Positions 37,545-48,449 of a DNA stretch of 64,000 nucleotides are shown here, piece after piece. The notes under the pieces were generated by a model that saw only the letters and a program-made list of their open reading frames with translations, had not been told where the DNA came from and did not search any database. Positions within the stretch are counted from its first letter, which is position 1; each line of letters begins with the position of its first letter. The DNA is from Siphonodentalium dalli (taxonomy: Eukaryota; Mollusca; Scaphopoda; Gadilida; Siphonodentaliidae). Both the position numbers and the translations under genes were made by a program. Location: contig CP136066.1 in the NCBI GenBank assembly GCA_032622095.1, positions 111,931,319 to 111,995,318 of the forward strand, read 5' to 3'.

Positions 37545-37990
37545 CGACGGAATGGCGGCTATAGGATGATAAAATGTTGTGCATAGCCACCCTAGAGGCA
37601 AATCTGTGTCATAAAAGTACCCGGCCAGCCCATTATACCCGGCCACAAATTGGGCGTAAGTGAAGCCTGGATTCCAAGCGGACCCTAAAATGTTGCTAAA
37701 TTCCAGATTGTGAGAGATCTATGTCATTGCTAATCCCTTTTGGTGCGACTTCGTTCGTAGCCACCCAAGAGGTAAATCATAACTATCCGACTAGCCCATC
37801 ATATTCGGCCACAAATTGGGCGTATGTAGAGCCTAGAATTCAAACGGACCCTAAAATGTTGCTAACCACCCTATATGCAAATCTCTGTAGAAAAATACCC
37901 AGTTAGCCCATTATACCCGGCCACAAATTAGGCGTAAGTAGATCCTGGAATCTAAATAGACCAGACAATGTTGCTAAATTCCCGATTGAG
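37545..37990. repeat. three diverged tandem copies, 112-166 bp apart
   Basis: CGGCCACAAATTGGGCGTA at about 37640 recurs near 37806 and 37918, each followed by CCTGGATT, a GGACCCTAAAATGTTGCTAA-like block and an interspersed CCACCCTA segment. Confidence 0.65.
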
Positions 37991-38094
37991 ACACAGTGCT
38001 ATGCTGTTGTCGTGCACACCCGCAATCGACCATACATCTTTGTCAGATCATATGAGAATCCACTTCATGACAAGTAGTTGCTAGGTTTTTTGAA

Positions 38095-38545
38095 TAACTA
38101 AATGACTTATATATTGCACACTCGTATGGACGATCGCCGGTGTTCGTCCTCTTATGCATTGTCAGACTCCATATATGACTGACTTCCTTGTGATATAAGT
38201 CACTCGCCGATGTTCGTCCTCTTATGCATTATCAGACTCTATATATGACTAAATTCCTTATGATACACGTCACTCTCTTGTGTGCGATCGCCGGTCCCTT
38301 ATGCATTGGCAGACTCAATATATGCACTTCCAAAACGATTTTCTAGGTAAGATAATATTTCTTATTTTGAGAATTATTTTCTCAGTTCCTCTTATGCATT
38401 GCCAGACTCCATATATGACTGGATTCATTCTCATACACGTCACACTCGTATGGACGATCGACGGTGTTCGCCCTCTTATGCATTTTCAGACTCCATATAT
38501 GACTGAATTCATTTTTATACACGTCACACTCGTATCAAATTTCGT
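38095..38545. repeat. diverged tandem repeats, about 60-100 bp
   Basis: Five to six copies of a unit with GGACGATCGCCGGTGTTCGT, CCTCTTATGCATTG and CAGACTCCATATATGACT blocks. Confidence 0.65.
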
Positions 38546-39076
38546 CGAAATCCGTCCGTTTTACCCAATTTGACCTTGAATTGACTGTTTTAAATGTCAA
38601 GGTCAGGTCGGGGTCACTCCCCGGACAAAAGTAGCCCTAAGTGTCAAATTTCGTCGAAATCCATCCTTGATTACCACACGATCGCATGCTTTCCAAAGGG
38701 TGCGGTAATTATCAATATCAGCACATGTGCTAATCTGTGTCGGACTATTTTATTGAGGATACCGCATTCGGGGTAACACTACAGCTTTTAAAGCGTCCCA
38801 TTCGCAGCTTTTACATTGATCTAATCCCGCATAACACCAGTGGTATTTATATTTTCAAGCACAGTATACACCAGCTGTGGCGTTAATTAGAATCAATTCT
38901 GAACGCCAGAGAAGCCGAGAGACCGAGGTCCTTCGAATTTGTCCAAGCTTTAGCAAAAATCACCATTGTCGTCTTTGGTGTAGTAATCTGAATTAAGACT
39001 TGAACAAAACAAACGCGTTAGAGGGAATGGATCCGTATATATAGTACTGTGAATGTGGGGAGATTGAAACAGAACG
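38546..39076. other. no gene; one short direct repeat
   Basis: TCAAATTTCGTCGAAATCC occurs twice, about 105 bp apart (38537 and 38646), around a GTCAAGGTCAGGTCGGGGTC stretch. Otherwise nothing. Confidence 0.45.
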
Positions 39077-39081
39077 TATAG

Positions 39082-39388
39082 CCACAGGAGCTTGGAATTT
39101 GGTCAAAACCCCTCTTTTATTGGCGGAACCACCACCCGGGACCAAAGGTCACGGAAGGAACGAAACAGAAAATTGTTGCCACCTATTTTGAACTCAACTG
39201 TATTCCTACAAAAATATATTTTCACTAAAAACTTTTGGTACCTCTTACACCTTAGATACCAATCTACAACATTCCATAGGTATATTTTTCCAGTTCTTCG
39301 AAAACCTCACTTTATTTCGGTAATGTATTGTAAATTCACCAACGAACACAAATCTGCGACACCTACATCACCCGTTCTAGAATCTGAG
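39082..39388 (+). repeat. outer left arm of the foldback element
   Basis: From CCACAGGAGC to about CTAGAATCTGA. It is matched in reverse complement by 43667-43978 with only scattered differences by eye. The 110-codon frame across it is non-coding in appearance and appears in broken form on the other arm. Confidence 0.85.
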
Positions 39389-39514
39389 AAGCGGAACTGG
39401 TACCGAAATATGCGGAAACTTTAAAACTATGATCCGGAGACGGATAGCATGAAAGTACCGTTTATAATTTCGAACATAGCTGCCGATTACATGTTTATTA
39501 CATGACCGTACCGA

Positions 39515-40140
39515 TGCACTGATCATCATGAACTTTTTGATGGATGATAACATTGGCGTCTAGATGGGAACGAATTATTTTGGGCTCATTTGCATAAAAA
39601 CATGGCCACTGGCAGCCATCGTGGATTTAAGTGATAATACTAGATAAATCTTAATCAATAACACAGCCTAGAGCCTGTGTCGATGCTCCTATATCATCAC
39701 GAAATTGTTCATCGATCATGACATTGATATATAGACGACACCGAGTCATTTTGGGCTTATTTGCATGAAAAAAATGGCCGCCAACAGCCATCTTGGATTT
39801 CAAAATTGCATCATATAGCACCGTGGGCAAAAGGTCACAGTGTTGGTCCGATCATAATTAAATTTGTCACGGAGGTTGACATTGACATATAGATGGGAAC
39901 GAGTCATTTTGCTGTGAATTCTCAAAGAAACATGGCCGCCGTCGGATTTCAGCGACAACACCGCATATATAATTAAATCAATAACACTGCCTAGAGCCTA
40001 TGTCGATGAACCGATCATCGTTAAATTGTTCATGGGTCATGACATTGGTATCAAAATGAGAACGAATCATTGTTAGAGACTGTAACATTGGTGCGATCGT
40101 CGTGTAATTAGTCATAGAAACATGGCCGCCGTCGGATTTC
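39515..40140. repeat. diverged satellite A monomers inside the foldback element
   Basis: Three to four strongly diverged monomers (GATGGGAACGAATTATTTTG, ACATGGCCGCCGTCGGATTT and similar). They have no counterpart between the arms on the right side, so they are probably a later insertion into the left half. Confidence 0.7.
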
Positions 40141-40361
40141 AGCCACTCGTTTCATCGACCATGAAAGTTACGCCGATGGGGTCATTGTCACAAGACTCCG
40201 GTCAGTGACGGTCACATTCGTAGCCAGTGTAGCCAGCTTATTTCACCGGCGATCACATTCGTAGTCAGCTTTTCTAATTCGTGGTTTATATTGCCCGAAA
40301 TATGACGTCATCACGTTCGTGACTAAAATGTCGACGTCATGACAGACATGACAATTGGAAC

Positions 40362-42356
40362 TTATTCCCTATTCCTTATTCCTTATTTTCAAAAATGTCC
40401 TTTTCGACCGATTTGACGGCATGGTTGGTGGCCCGCCCCAAATACCGCCTAGAAACACCCCGACCCCCCACCCATCACCCCCGGAGGGTGCCACCCCGAG
40501 GGGGTGAAAATGGGGTATGGACCATTTTCGAGAACGGTAAGGATTTCGACCGATTTGACGGCATGGGTGGGTGGCCCGCCCCAAATACCACATAGAAACA
40601 CCCCCACCCCCCACACATCACCCCCGGAGGGTGCCACCCCGAGGGGGTGAAAATGGGGTATGGACCATTTTCGAGAACGGTAAGGATTTCGACCGATTTG
40701 ACGGCATGGATGGGTGGCCCGCCCCAAATACCACCTAGAAACACCCCCACCCCCACCCATCACCCCCGGAGGGTGCCACCCCGAGGGGGTGAAAATGGGG
40801 TATGGACCATTTTCGAGAACGGTAGGGATTTCGACCGATTTGACGGCATGGGTGGGTGGCCCGCCCCAAATACCACCTAGAAACACCCCCACCCCACCCC
40901 CACCCATCACCCCCGGAGGGTGCCACCCCGAGGGGGTGAAAATGGGGTATGGACCATTTTCGAGAACGGTAAGGATTTCGACCGATTTGGGGCGGGCCAC
41001 CCACCTATGCCGTCAAATCGGTCGAAATCCTTACCGTTCTCGAAAATGGTCCATGCCCCATTTTCACCCCCTCGGGGTGGCACCCTCCGGGGGTGATGGT
41101 GGGGGTGGTGGTGTTTCTAGGTGGTATTTGGGGCGGGCCACCCACCCATGCCGTCAAATCGGTCGAAATCCTTACCGTTCTCGAAAATGGTCCATACCCC
41201 ATTTTCACCCCCTCGGGGTGGCACCCTCCGGGGGTGATGGGTGGGGGTGGGGTGTTTCTAGGTGGTATTTGGGGCGGGCCACCCACCCATGCCGTCAAAT
41301 CGGTCGAAATCCTTACCGTTCTCGAAAATGGTCCATACCCCATTTTCACCCCCTCGGGGTGGCACCCTCCGGGGGTGATGGGTGGGGAGTGGGGGTGTTT
41401 CTAGGTAGTATTTGGAGCGGGCCACCCACCCATGCCGTCCAATCGGTCGAAATCCTTACCGTTCTCGAAAATGGTCCATACCCCATTTTCACCCCCTCGG
41501 GGTGGCACCCTCCGGGGGTGATGGGTGTGGGGTGGGGGTGTTTCTAGGTGGTATTTGGGGCGGGCCACCCACCCATGCCGTCAAATCGGTCGAAATCCTT
41601 ACCGTTCTCGAAAATGGTCCATACCCCATTTTCACCCCCTCGGGGTGGCACCCTCCGGGGGTGATGGGTGGGGGTGGGGGTGTTTATAGGTGGTATTTGG
41701 GGCGGGCCACCCACCCATGCCGTCAAATCGGTCGAAATCCTTACCGTTCTCGAAAATGGTCCATACCCCATTTTCACCCCATCGGGGTGGCACCCTCCGG
41801 GGGTGATGGGTGGGGGGGTGGGGATGGGGGTGTTTCTAGGTGGTATTTGGGGCGGGCCACCCACCCATGCCGTCAAATCGGTCGAAATCCCTACCGTTCT
41901 CGAAAATGGTCCATACCCCATTTTCACCCCCTCGGGGTGTCACCCTCCGGGGGTGATGGGTGGGGGTGGGGGTGTTTCTAGGTGGTATTTGGGGCGGGCC
42001 ACCCACCCATGCCGTCAAATCGGTCGAAATCCTTACCGTTCTCGAAAATGGTCCATACCCCATTTTCACCCCCTCGGGGTGGCACCCTCCGGGGGTGATG
42101 TGTGGGGGGTGGGGATGTTTCTAGGTGGTATTTGGGGCGGGCCACCCACCCATGCCGTCAAATCGGTCGAAATCCTTACCGTTCTCGAAAATGGTCCATA
42201 CCCCATTTTCACCCCCTCGGGGTGGCACCCCCCGGGGGTGATGGGTGGGGGGTCGGGGTGTTTCTAGGCGGTATTTGGGGCGGGCCACCCAACCATGCCG
42301 TCAAATCGGTCGAAAAGGACATTTTTGAAAATAAGGAATAAGGAATAGGGAATAAG
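40362..42356. repeat. inner palindrome of ~143-bp tandem repeats
   Basis: The left edge TTCCCTATTCCTTATTCCTT is mirrored by AAGGAATAAGGAATAGGGAA on the right. From the left run about 4 units (CCGATTTGACGGCATGG at 40407, 40549, 40692, 40834), 142-143 bp apart. At about 40985-41025 orientation flips, and about 9 units run in reverse to 42330. Units hold GGTGGCCCGCCCCAAATAC, CCCCGGAGGGTGCCACCCCG and ACCATTTTCGAGAACGGTA. The long open frames on both strands (up to 277 codons) arise from the repeat and are not genes. Confidence 0.9.
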
Positions 42357-43666
42357 TTCCAATTGTCATGTCTGTGACGTCATGCTCCAAAACTGACTTC
42401 GTTTATAAACTTATATTGGAATATAATTCGAGCATTCTAACGACATTGATCCGAAACATCAGGTTATAAATGAACTTATATCAAAACTAAATTCAAGTTG
42501 TTTTCATCCATCAACTCAGAAAAATTAGATTAACCTGATCGTGTTCATTGAGGCTCGCCTGAATATGAAAAGCTGGCTACAAATGTGATCGCCATAGAAA
42601 AGCTGGCTACATTTGTGATCGATTGTCTTGTGACAATGATTTATAAACTAGTTATTCGGTAAACCAGTTTGTATTATATACAACTTGCAAACGCACAAAT
42701 GAAACGTATACTGTGAAGAATACGCAGGTTAATTTTGTGCTCTTACATTAAAGAATCTTATTACATTTTGTTATACTGTATTTGGCATATTAATGGCGAT
42801 TTTTTGTACCCTACATTGACAAATTTGAATTTCGCGAAACTAAACACTCGTTCTATATATGCATGGCCAATATCGTTACCTAACTCAAGAAAAATGTCTT
42901 CTCTCATCAACTAAGACATATATTTGTTCGTCAGAACTAGTAAAAAAACAGCATTTGATGTGGAAATAATTAAGATATTCTGGCAACGAATCTGCACCAA
43001 AACGCACAAAGGAATCGCTTCATGCATAGGCATATATGCCAGGCCTCCCCGTGAGTCTATATATCTTTTTCTTCTACTCGTGATATTCGACCAGTAATCA
43101 GTTGGTTGATTACTATTACTATTATATGATGGTTATTTTAGGCCTATACAACGGAGCGCGACACAAGCTCCTATGAGCGAGAGAGGGAGCTAGAGAGTTT
43201 TGGTCCTAGCTCTTATGACCAATCATTGCAACCAGTAGCATCACAAAGTCAAGTAGTACATATAGGCCTACCTGTACATAACGAACATAAAACAAGAAGT
43301 AAAATACAATACCAGGTGGTCGTGCCATAAATAGAAATAAATTAAATATGAAATATATGTACAAATTACCATTCAGTCAAATGAAGAATATCTTCTTGGG
43401 TAGTCGTCATTTTCATGAGATGATAACAGCAGACACAGAAAAATACAGAAATTTTCAGGAAAATGCACAAAACATCAGGATTAGATCTTCAAAAACGAGC
43501 ATAGTATGACGCAAACATAAACAGATTTAAGTTTTCTGGCGCCTAAGTTCGAAAACCGCACGCACTTTCAAATATTTTTGAATTTCGCGGGCTTTAAATT
43601 TAGGTTTCGATTTTATTTCGTTCCGACTTTGTTATTCCGGAAAAATGGTTTTGTGCCATTTGTCAT
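42357..43666. other. foldback element, right inner spacer
   Basis: It includes a duplicated AAAGCTGGCTACA(A/T)(A/T)TGTGATCG (near 42568 and 42598) matching, in inverse, sequence at about 40245-40280. Most of the rest is unique AT-rich sequence with no gene. Confidence 0.5.
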
Positions 43667-43978
43667 TCAGATTCTAGAACGGGTGATGTAGGTGTCGCAG
43701 ATTTGTGTTCGTTGGTGAATTTACAATACATTACCGAAATAAAGTGAGGTTTTCGAAGAACTGGAAAAATATACCTATGGAATGTTGTAGATTGGCATCT
43801 AAGGTGTAAGAGGTACCAAAAGTTTTTAGTGAAAATATATTTTTTGTAGGAATACAGTTGAGTTCAAAATAGGTGGCAACAATTTTCTGTTTCGTTCCTT
43901 CCGTGACCTATGGTCCCGGGTGGTGCATGGTTCCGCCAATAAAAGAGGGTTTTTTTACCAAATTCCAAGCTCCTGTGG
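43667..43978 (-). repeat. outer right arm of the foldback element
   Basis: Reverse complement of 39082-39388, ending GCTCCTGTGG directly before the TATAG direct repeat. Confidence 0.85.
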
Positions 43979-43983
43979 TATAG

Positions 43984-45767
43984 CTCACTAATTACACGTA
44001 TGTACTCGTTTCGAAAACAACAGAAAAATGTGCACCGGCAGTATGAAACGAAACTTGAAACGAAAACATAATGGTTATCGCGATTTTTCTTTGAATGACA
44101 ATATCGAAATATTTGCACAAGATAAAAGTTTAAAGGCACGGGCGGTGTTCGTTGCAGAAATATTCATATTTGTTCAAATCGAAGGAATATTAAAATATAA
44201 CTTCATATGCCAAACACAATCAGCGCGTAAATTTAGTATATTGTCGTCAAGGCGTACGATGGTGTGTGTAAACAAGAGCCTGCTCGTGTTACAGAAGTTT
44301 TGCTTCTGTTCACACAACACAGCTCAATTCTATTGGTTAATCACACACACATAATATACACGCTCTTTATTATTTCCATATCCAATCGGCAAACCTCGGC
44401 GATTTCCGTACGATATTTTCCCAAGAACGATAATCCGAGAAGTTGCGATTGTTTCCATATCATGAAAACAGTAACAAATAACGTCCTTTATGTTTACCAT
44501 ATCCGGATCTAAACAAAAGCCAGGTTCTGTAACGTTTTCGCTTTTGTTCACGTAATAAAGGAAAAACATTTGACAATAACATACTATTTATGCCATATTT
44601 ATGATTGGTATAAGAACAAGATCTGTCTATATTTTACAATTCTTTCTGTTTATGGCGGTTTTTGACGGAGGTGAATATTTTTAAACAGCATACCCACCAC
44701 CAACGCCGCCCGTATCTTTAATTATAGTACTTACAAATAACTAATGCTACGAATCACTACACGCAGTCACGATCACGATTAATGTATTGTACTGTATAAC
44801 ATTATACATACATCCTATAACAGAATTATTCCCTATATATATAAGTATCACTCAAGCCAAGTATGACCGGGGACTCAGACACAAATGGTTTAACAATTAA
44901 ACACGGTTAAGCAGCAACAGTCATGAATTGAATCTCATGAGTACACCATCATCATACATAATGTCATATATACTCATTCGTGTATCGGAAACGGACACAA
45001 TAGATATCCGCTTATATATTATACTGCTAAATCCTTTTTTTTTTAATGTCATCGTATCCTTATACTTTTGATACTATGTATGTAATACTATATACGACTG
45101 AGAAATACAATAGGTTTTATATGATACCACTGTTGGTTTAAAAACAACGCTTCCCCACTATCCATTGGCTGTAATTAAATGAGAACAATTTCAACCTATA
45201 TGTGGTGTAATATTTCCAACACCCGTCGCCACTTCCTTGCATACAATGTACATCCGGTTATATAACAAAATTAATGGTTTTACACCACGTTGCTTTGTCC
45301 AATAAACTAAAAATGGATTCTCCCTGTGCATGCACCCATGCAGGTTGCAATCAACTAAATATTTCCCATAGGCGACAGTGTTAGGGTTAAGCCATCCCCA
45401 CGATTCATTGCCCTACTGAGCCAAACTTTAAATATTTCTGCGTGTAGAACTCCACGTCGGACATAAGTTATCAAAAAAGAAATGGTGCCTCACCATACTT
45501 ATTCCTGGAAATAAATTGGCATTTCCACAACTACCCCCCTTTGTGCACAAATTTCAATATAGAAAAATACCCACACCCCCTACCAAATTTGGCGACAAAT
45601 GTAGCCGCTTGACGAACAATCCCACACAAATGGCCGAGGAATTAACATAGCCTATGAATTTCTTTTTTCTTTCACATTAAACAACCGAAGATATTATACA
45701 CCATTCAGCTGTCGGTATTTTTTTTATGCTGACTCGAGTTTCCTTTATAACCTGCAGTTATATACTA
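43984..45767. other. no gene seen
   Basis: Open frames of 79-108 codons around 44028-44569 on both strands overlap and lack motifs. The remainder is AT-rich with no feature I can support. Confidence 0.35.
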
Positions 45768-45790
45768 TCTCATATATATTTTGAAGACCT

Positions 45791-45822
<32 letters not shown>

Positions 45823-46406
45823 TTGTCTGTCTGTCATTAATACAAATCTACGATTCTCGACCGATCGGGACGAAACTTGGTACGTATGTGTAGTTTGACC
45901 AGGCGGTCGACGTTGTCGTATTGGCGAGCCCGTGTGGCGCCCGCTTCGCGCATGCGCAGACGAGATCTCGGAAACGGGTGGAGCTATCGACTTGAAATTT
46001 GCTATGTGAATGTATCTTGCCCCGGATACGAATTTTATCGGGTCGCCGAGCCCGTGCGACGCCAGCTTCGCGCATGCGCAGACGAGATCTCGGAAACGGG
46101 GGGAGCTATCGACTTGAAATTTGCTATGTGAATGTATCTTGCCCCGGATACGAATTTTATCGGGTCGCCGATCCCGTGCGACGCCAGCTTCGCGCATGCG
46201 CAGACCAGATCTCGGAAACGGGTGCAGCTATCGACTTGAAATTTGGTTTTTGAATATCCCGGACAACGGATACGAATTTTATCGGGTCGCCGAGCCCGTG
46301 CGACGCCAGCTTCGCGCATGCGCAGACCAGATATCGGAAACGGGTGGAGCTATCGACTTGAAATTTGGTTTTTGAATAGCCGGACAACGTCGGGCTCATC
46401 GGCTAG
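45768..46406 (+). mobile_element. non-autonomous Helitron-like element, copy 1
   Basis: The 5' end is TCTCATATATATTTTGAAGA, preceded by A. The 3' end is a hairpin (CCGGACAACGTCGGG), then CTCATCGGCTAG, followed by T. An A|T insertion site, a TC start and a hairpin about 10 bases before CTAG are Helitron hallmarks. After the 5' end come a (CTGT)n microsatellite and a single-copy block, then about four 122-bp repeats (CGGGTCGCCGAGCCCGTGCG, GCTTCGCGCATGCGCAGAC, GGAGCTATCGACTTGAAATT). No Rep/helicase. Bivalve elements with this layout are known. Confidence 0.8.
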
Positions 46407-47379
46407 TAGTAATTATTGGAATGGTATTTGTTAACTTGGAAGGGTGTTCAGGAATAATGGGCAGACGACAGTCATATTAAACGATAATATAAATGTATAT
46501 AAGGGCTAAGGGTGCATTGTATTCACGCAGAGTTCCTACTTGTTCTATATATACAGTACAACATTTCCGATATTTAAAGGCCCACCTAATTTTCGAGTCA
46601 CCGATTATTTTTTTTTAGTGCCTTGATATACGGTTTTAATGACAATCTATGCCATAAAATATCAATAAAGTACTATAATTAATCAGCATTGGAAATGTCA
46701 ATGTCTCAGAATATGCCCATAGAGAAATAGAAAACAGCTGAAATCATAGAAAGATTTCCCCTGTTATGTCTCCCAGAATGCAAACTGAAAATGTATTTTC
46801 AATGGAACGGGTATAAGTCTATATCTGGATACAGAGTTATTCCCCTTCCATTCGAAATAATCCATTTTCCACCACAATCCAGAAGAAACTTAAGTACAAA
46901 AGCACGCTGGTAACTAAAAAAAACAACTAACTTTTTCACATTTTATTACACCGAATAAGTTGATAATACAATGTTTTGCAGCTTCCTCTTTGAAATGGTA
47001 TATAGTATGATCTAGTATGGCATATATATATTTTATGTAAGTGATCTGGGGTTCGAAAATTAAGTGGGCTTAATTTGAGAAAATAATCTCAGTCGATGTT
47101 TTCATTATGCGGGTAACCCGTCTAATATAGCTAAAGCTATACATTACATATATCACTAGTTAACTGGTTTTGTTTTGGGGTTTATCGTAGTTTCAGTCGT
47201 TATATATCACGACGGTGTCAGTTTTACGGGCGAGGAAAGCCGCGCAGATGTAATTTCAACACAGAAGCACTCCACTGCACTTTAAACCACCCACCACCAG
47301 AAGCAATTGACAAACTTGGCAACTTGCCCATATATACATCAGAAATCAGTTGATCTTACTTTTGTGTGGACAGCAAACC
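46407..47379. other. no gene seen
   Basis: AT-rich sequence with no supported feature. Confidence 0.35.
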
Positions 47380-47470
47380 GCGCTCTTCGGGATTAGAACC
47401 AGCTTCGTCATCGCCGGATGGCTTATATGTCGCCCTAGCACATGCACCTTACCAACTGAGCCACCGCGAC
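47380..47470 (-). repeat. tRNA-like sequence, probably a SINE head
   Basis: On the minus strand TGGCTCAGTTGG (A-box consensus) is followed some 55-60 bases later by GGTTCTAATCC (B-box like, one base off consensus), within GTCGCGGTGGCTCAGTTGGT at the 5' end. The expected acceptor stem does not close, so this is a tRNA-derived SINE or tRNA pseudogene rather than a working tRNA. A plus-strand 96-codon frame across it is an artefact. Confidence 0.55.
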
Positions 47471-47683
47471 GAAATGCCACGAGTGTATGAACGTACCCTT
47501 AACCACGGTGGGGAATCACGTGGTTTCGAGTTGATGAGTACCACGCACTCAAAATGGCGGAGGCGACAGAAAACACAACGAGAAACGAAGAAAAATGTAA
47601 TAAACTATCATATCACATATTTCATAGTATTTTGGCAGCTATACTACGAGCATTAAAGAATGGACACAGTTAACACGGTGGGG

Positions 47684-47783
47684 NNNNNNNNNNNNNNNNN
47701 NNNNNNNNNNNNNNNNNNNNNNNNNNNNNNNNNNNNNNNNNNNNNNNNNNNNNNNNNNNNNNNNNNNNNNNNNNNNNNNNNNN
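47684..47783. other. assembly gap (100 N)
   Basis: Exactly 100 N, the usual placeholder for unknown size. Sequences on each side resemble each other: TAATAAACTATCATATCACA at about 47599 before the gap and TAATAAACTAGGATATGACA at 47786 after it, both continuing into a TTAGTATTTTG(G/C)GCAGCTA-like segment. The gap therefore probably sits in a duplicated or tandem sequence. Confidence 0.95.
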
Positions 47784-48449
47784 GGTAATAAACTAGGATA
47801 TGACATATGACTTAGTATTTTGCGCAGCTACGAACAGTATGCTACACTATTTTTCAAACAAGTTGATACCTCATGTGTGTCCAAACTCACATTGGTTTGC
47901 TCTGACATTCTGACCAAATGTCGTCAGTCGAGAGGATTTTCCACGATGTGTTTACTGGTGTATTCCACGAACATTTTTCACGCTTTTACCTCTGCTTGGA
48001 CCAAAACTATTGTTACTAATGTTATTGTATACTGAAAAAAAAGCACATTTAGTCGGCAATATTTTGAACCCTGCTTTTAAAAAATATATTTTTACCTTGC
48101 GAATCGTAGCTTTTTCATTAATGGTGAGTGTACACGCAACACAATTAAGGGCAGTGCTATTCGACACCTGGGTGGAGAATAGTCATATTACTAAGAAATG
48201 GCGAATAGCGTTTATATATATTTACTTTATTTGCTCCACATACGGAGAGTATGGTGATTTCGAGCATCGGGAATAATGATTGTCAGTCCTTACGCAAAAG
48301 GCTGTGGGTTGGGTTTTTTTCTAACACTGCATGGAACTTCAAATACGGCATACCAGCATATTTTAGCTAAACATTATTAGATCTGTATGACAGGTGGAGA
48401 TGGAGGAGGGGAGGAGGGGATGGGTGTTGCATAACTGATTGAGGATTTT
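47784..48449. other. no gene seen
   Basis: Open frames of 71-88 codons on both strands at 47820-48276 overlap one another with no recognisable motif. Confidence 0.35.

Larger units (their letters stand above)
39077..43983. mobile_element. 4.9-kb foldback element with TATAG direct repeats
   Basis: Element body 39082-43978. Outside it, TATAG occurs at 39077-39081 and again at 43979-43983 as a direct repeat, whereas the element ends are inverted: CCACAGGAGCTTGGAATTTG on the left and its complement on the right. Outer arms of about 307 and 312 bp are highly similar. Further inside, the CGATCACATTCGTAG / CTACAAATGTGATCG and GACATGACAATTGG / CCAATTGTCATGTC pairs are also inverted, and the centre is a palindrome of ~143-bp tandem units. 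This nested design resembles Foldback/Galileo elements. There is no transposase-like frame. Confidence 0.85.

Noticed and set aside
40449-42341. Long Gly/Pro-rich open frames (up to 277 codons) on both strands
   Set aside because: They lie wholly in inverted tandem repeats with low stop density from GC-rich sequence; no start context, no non-repeat residues.
45745-46434. Arg-rich frames (MREAGVARARRPDKIRIRG type), also at 54809-56109
   Set aside because: They are translations of the 122-bp core repeat of the Helitron-like elements on both strands.
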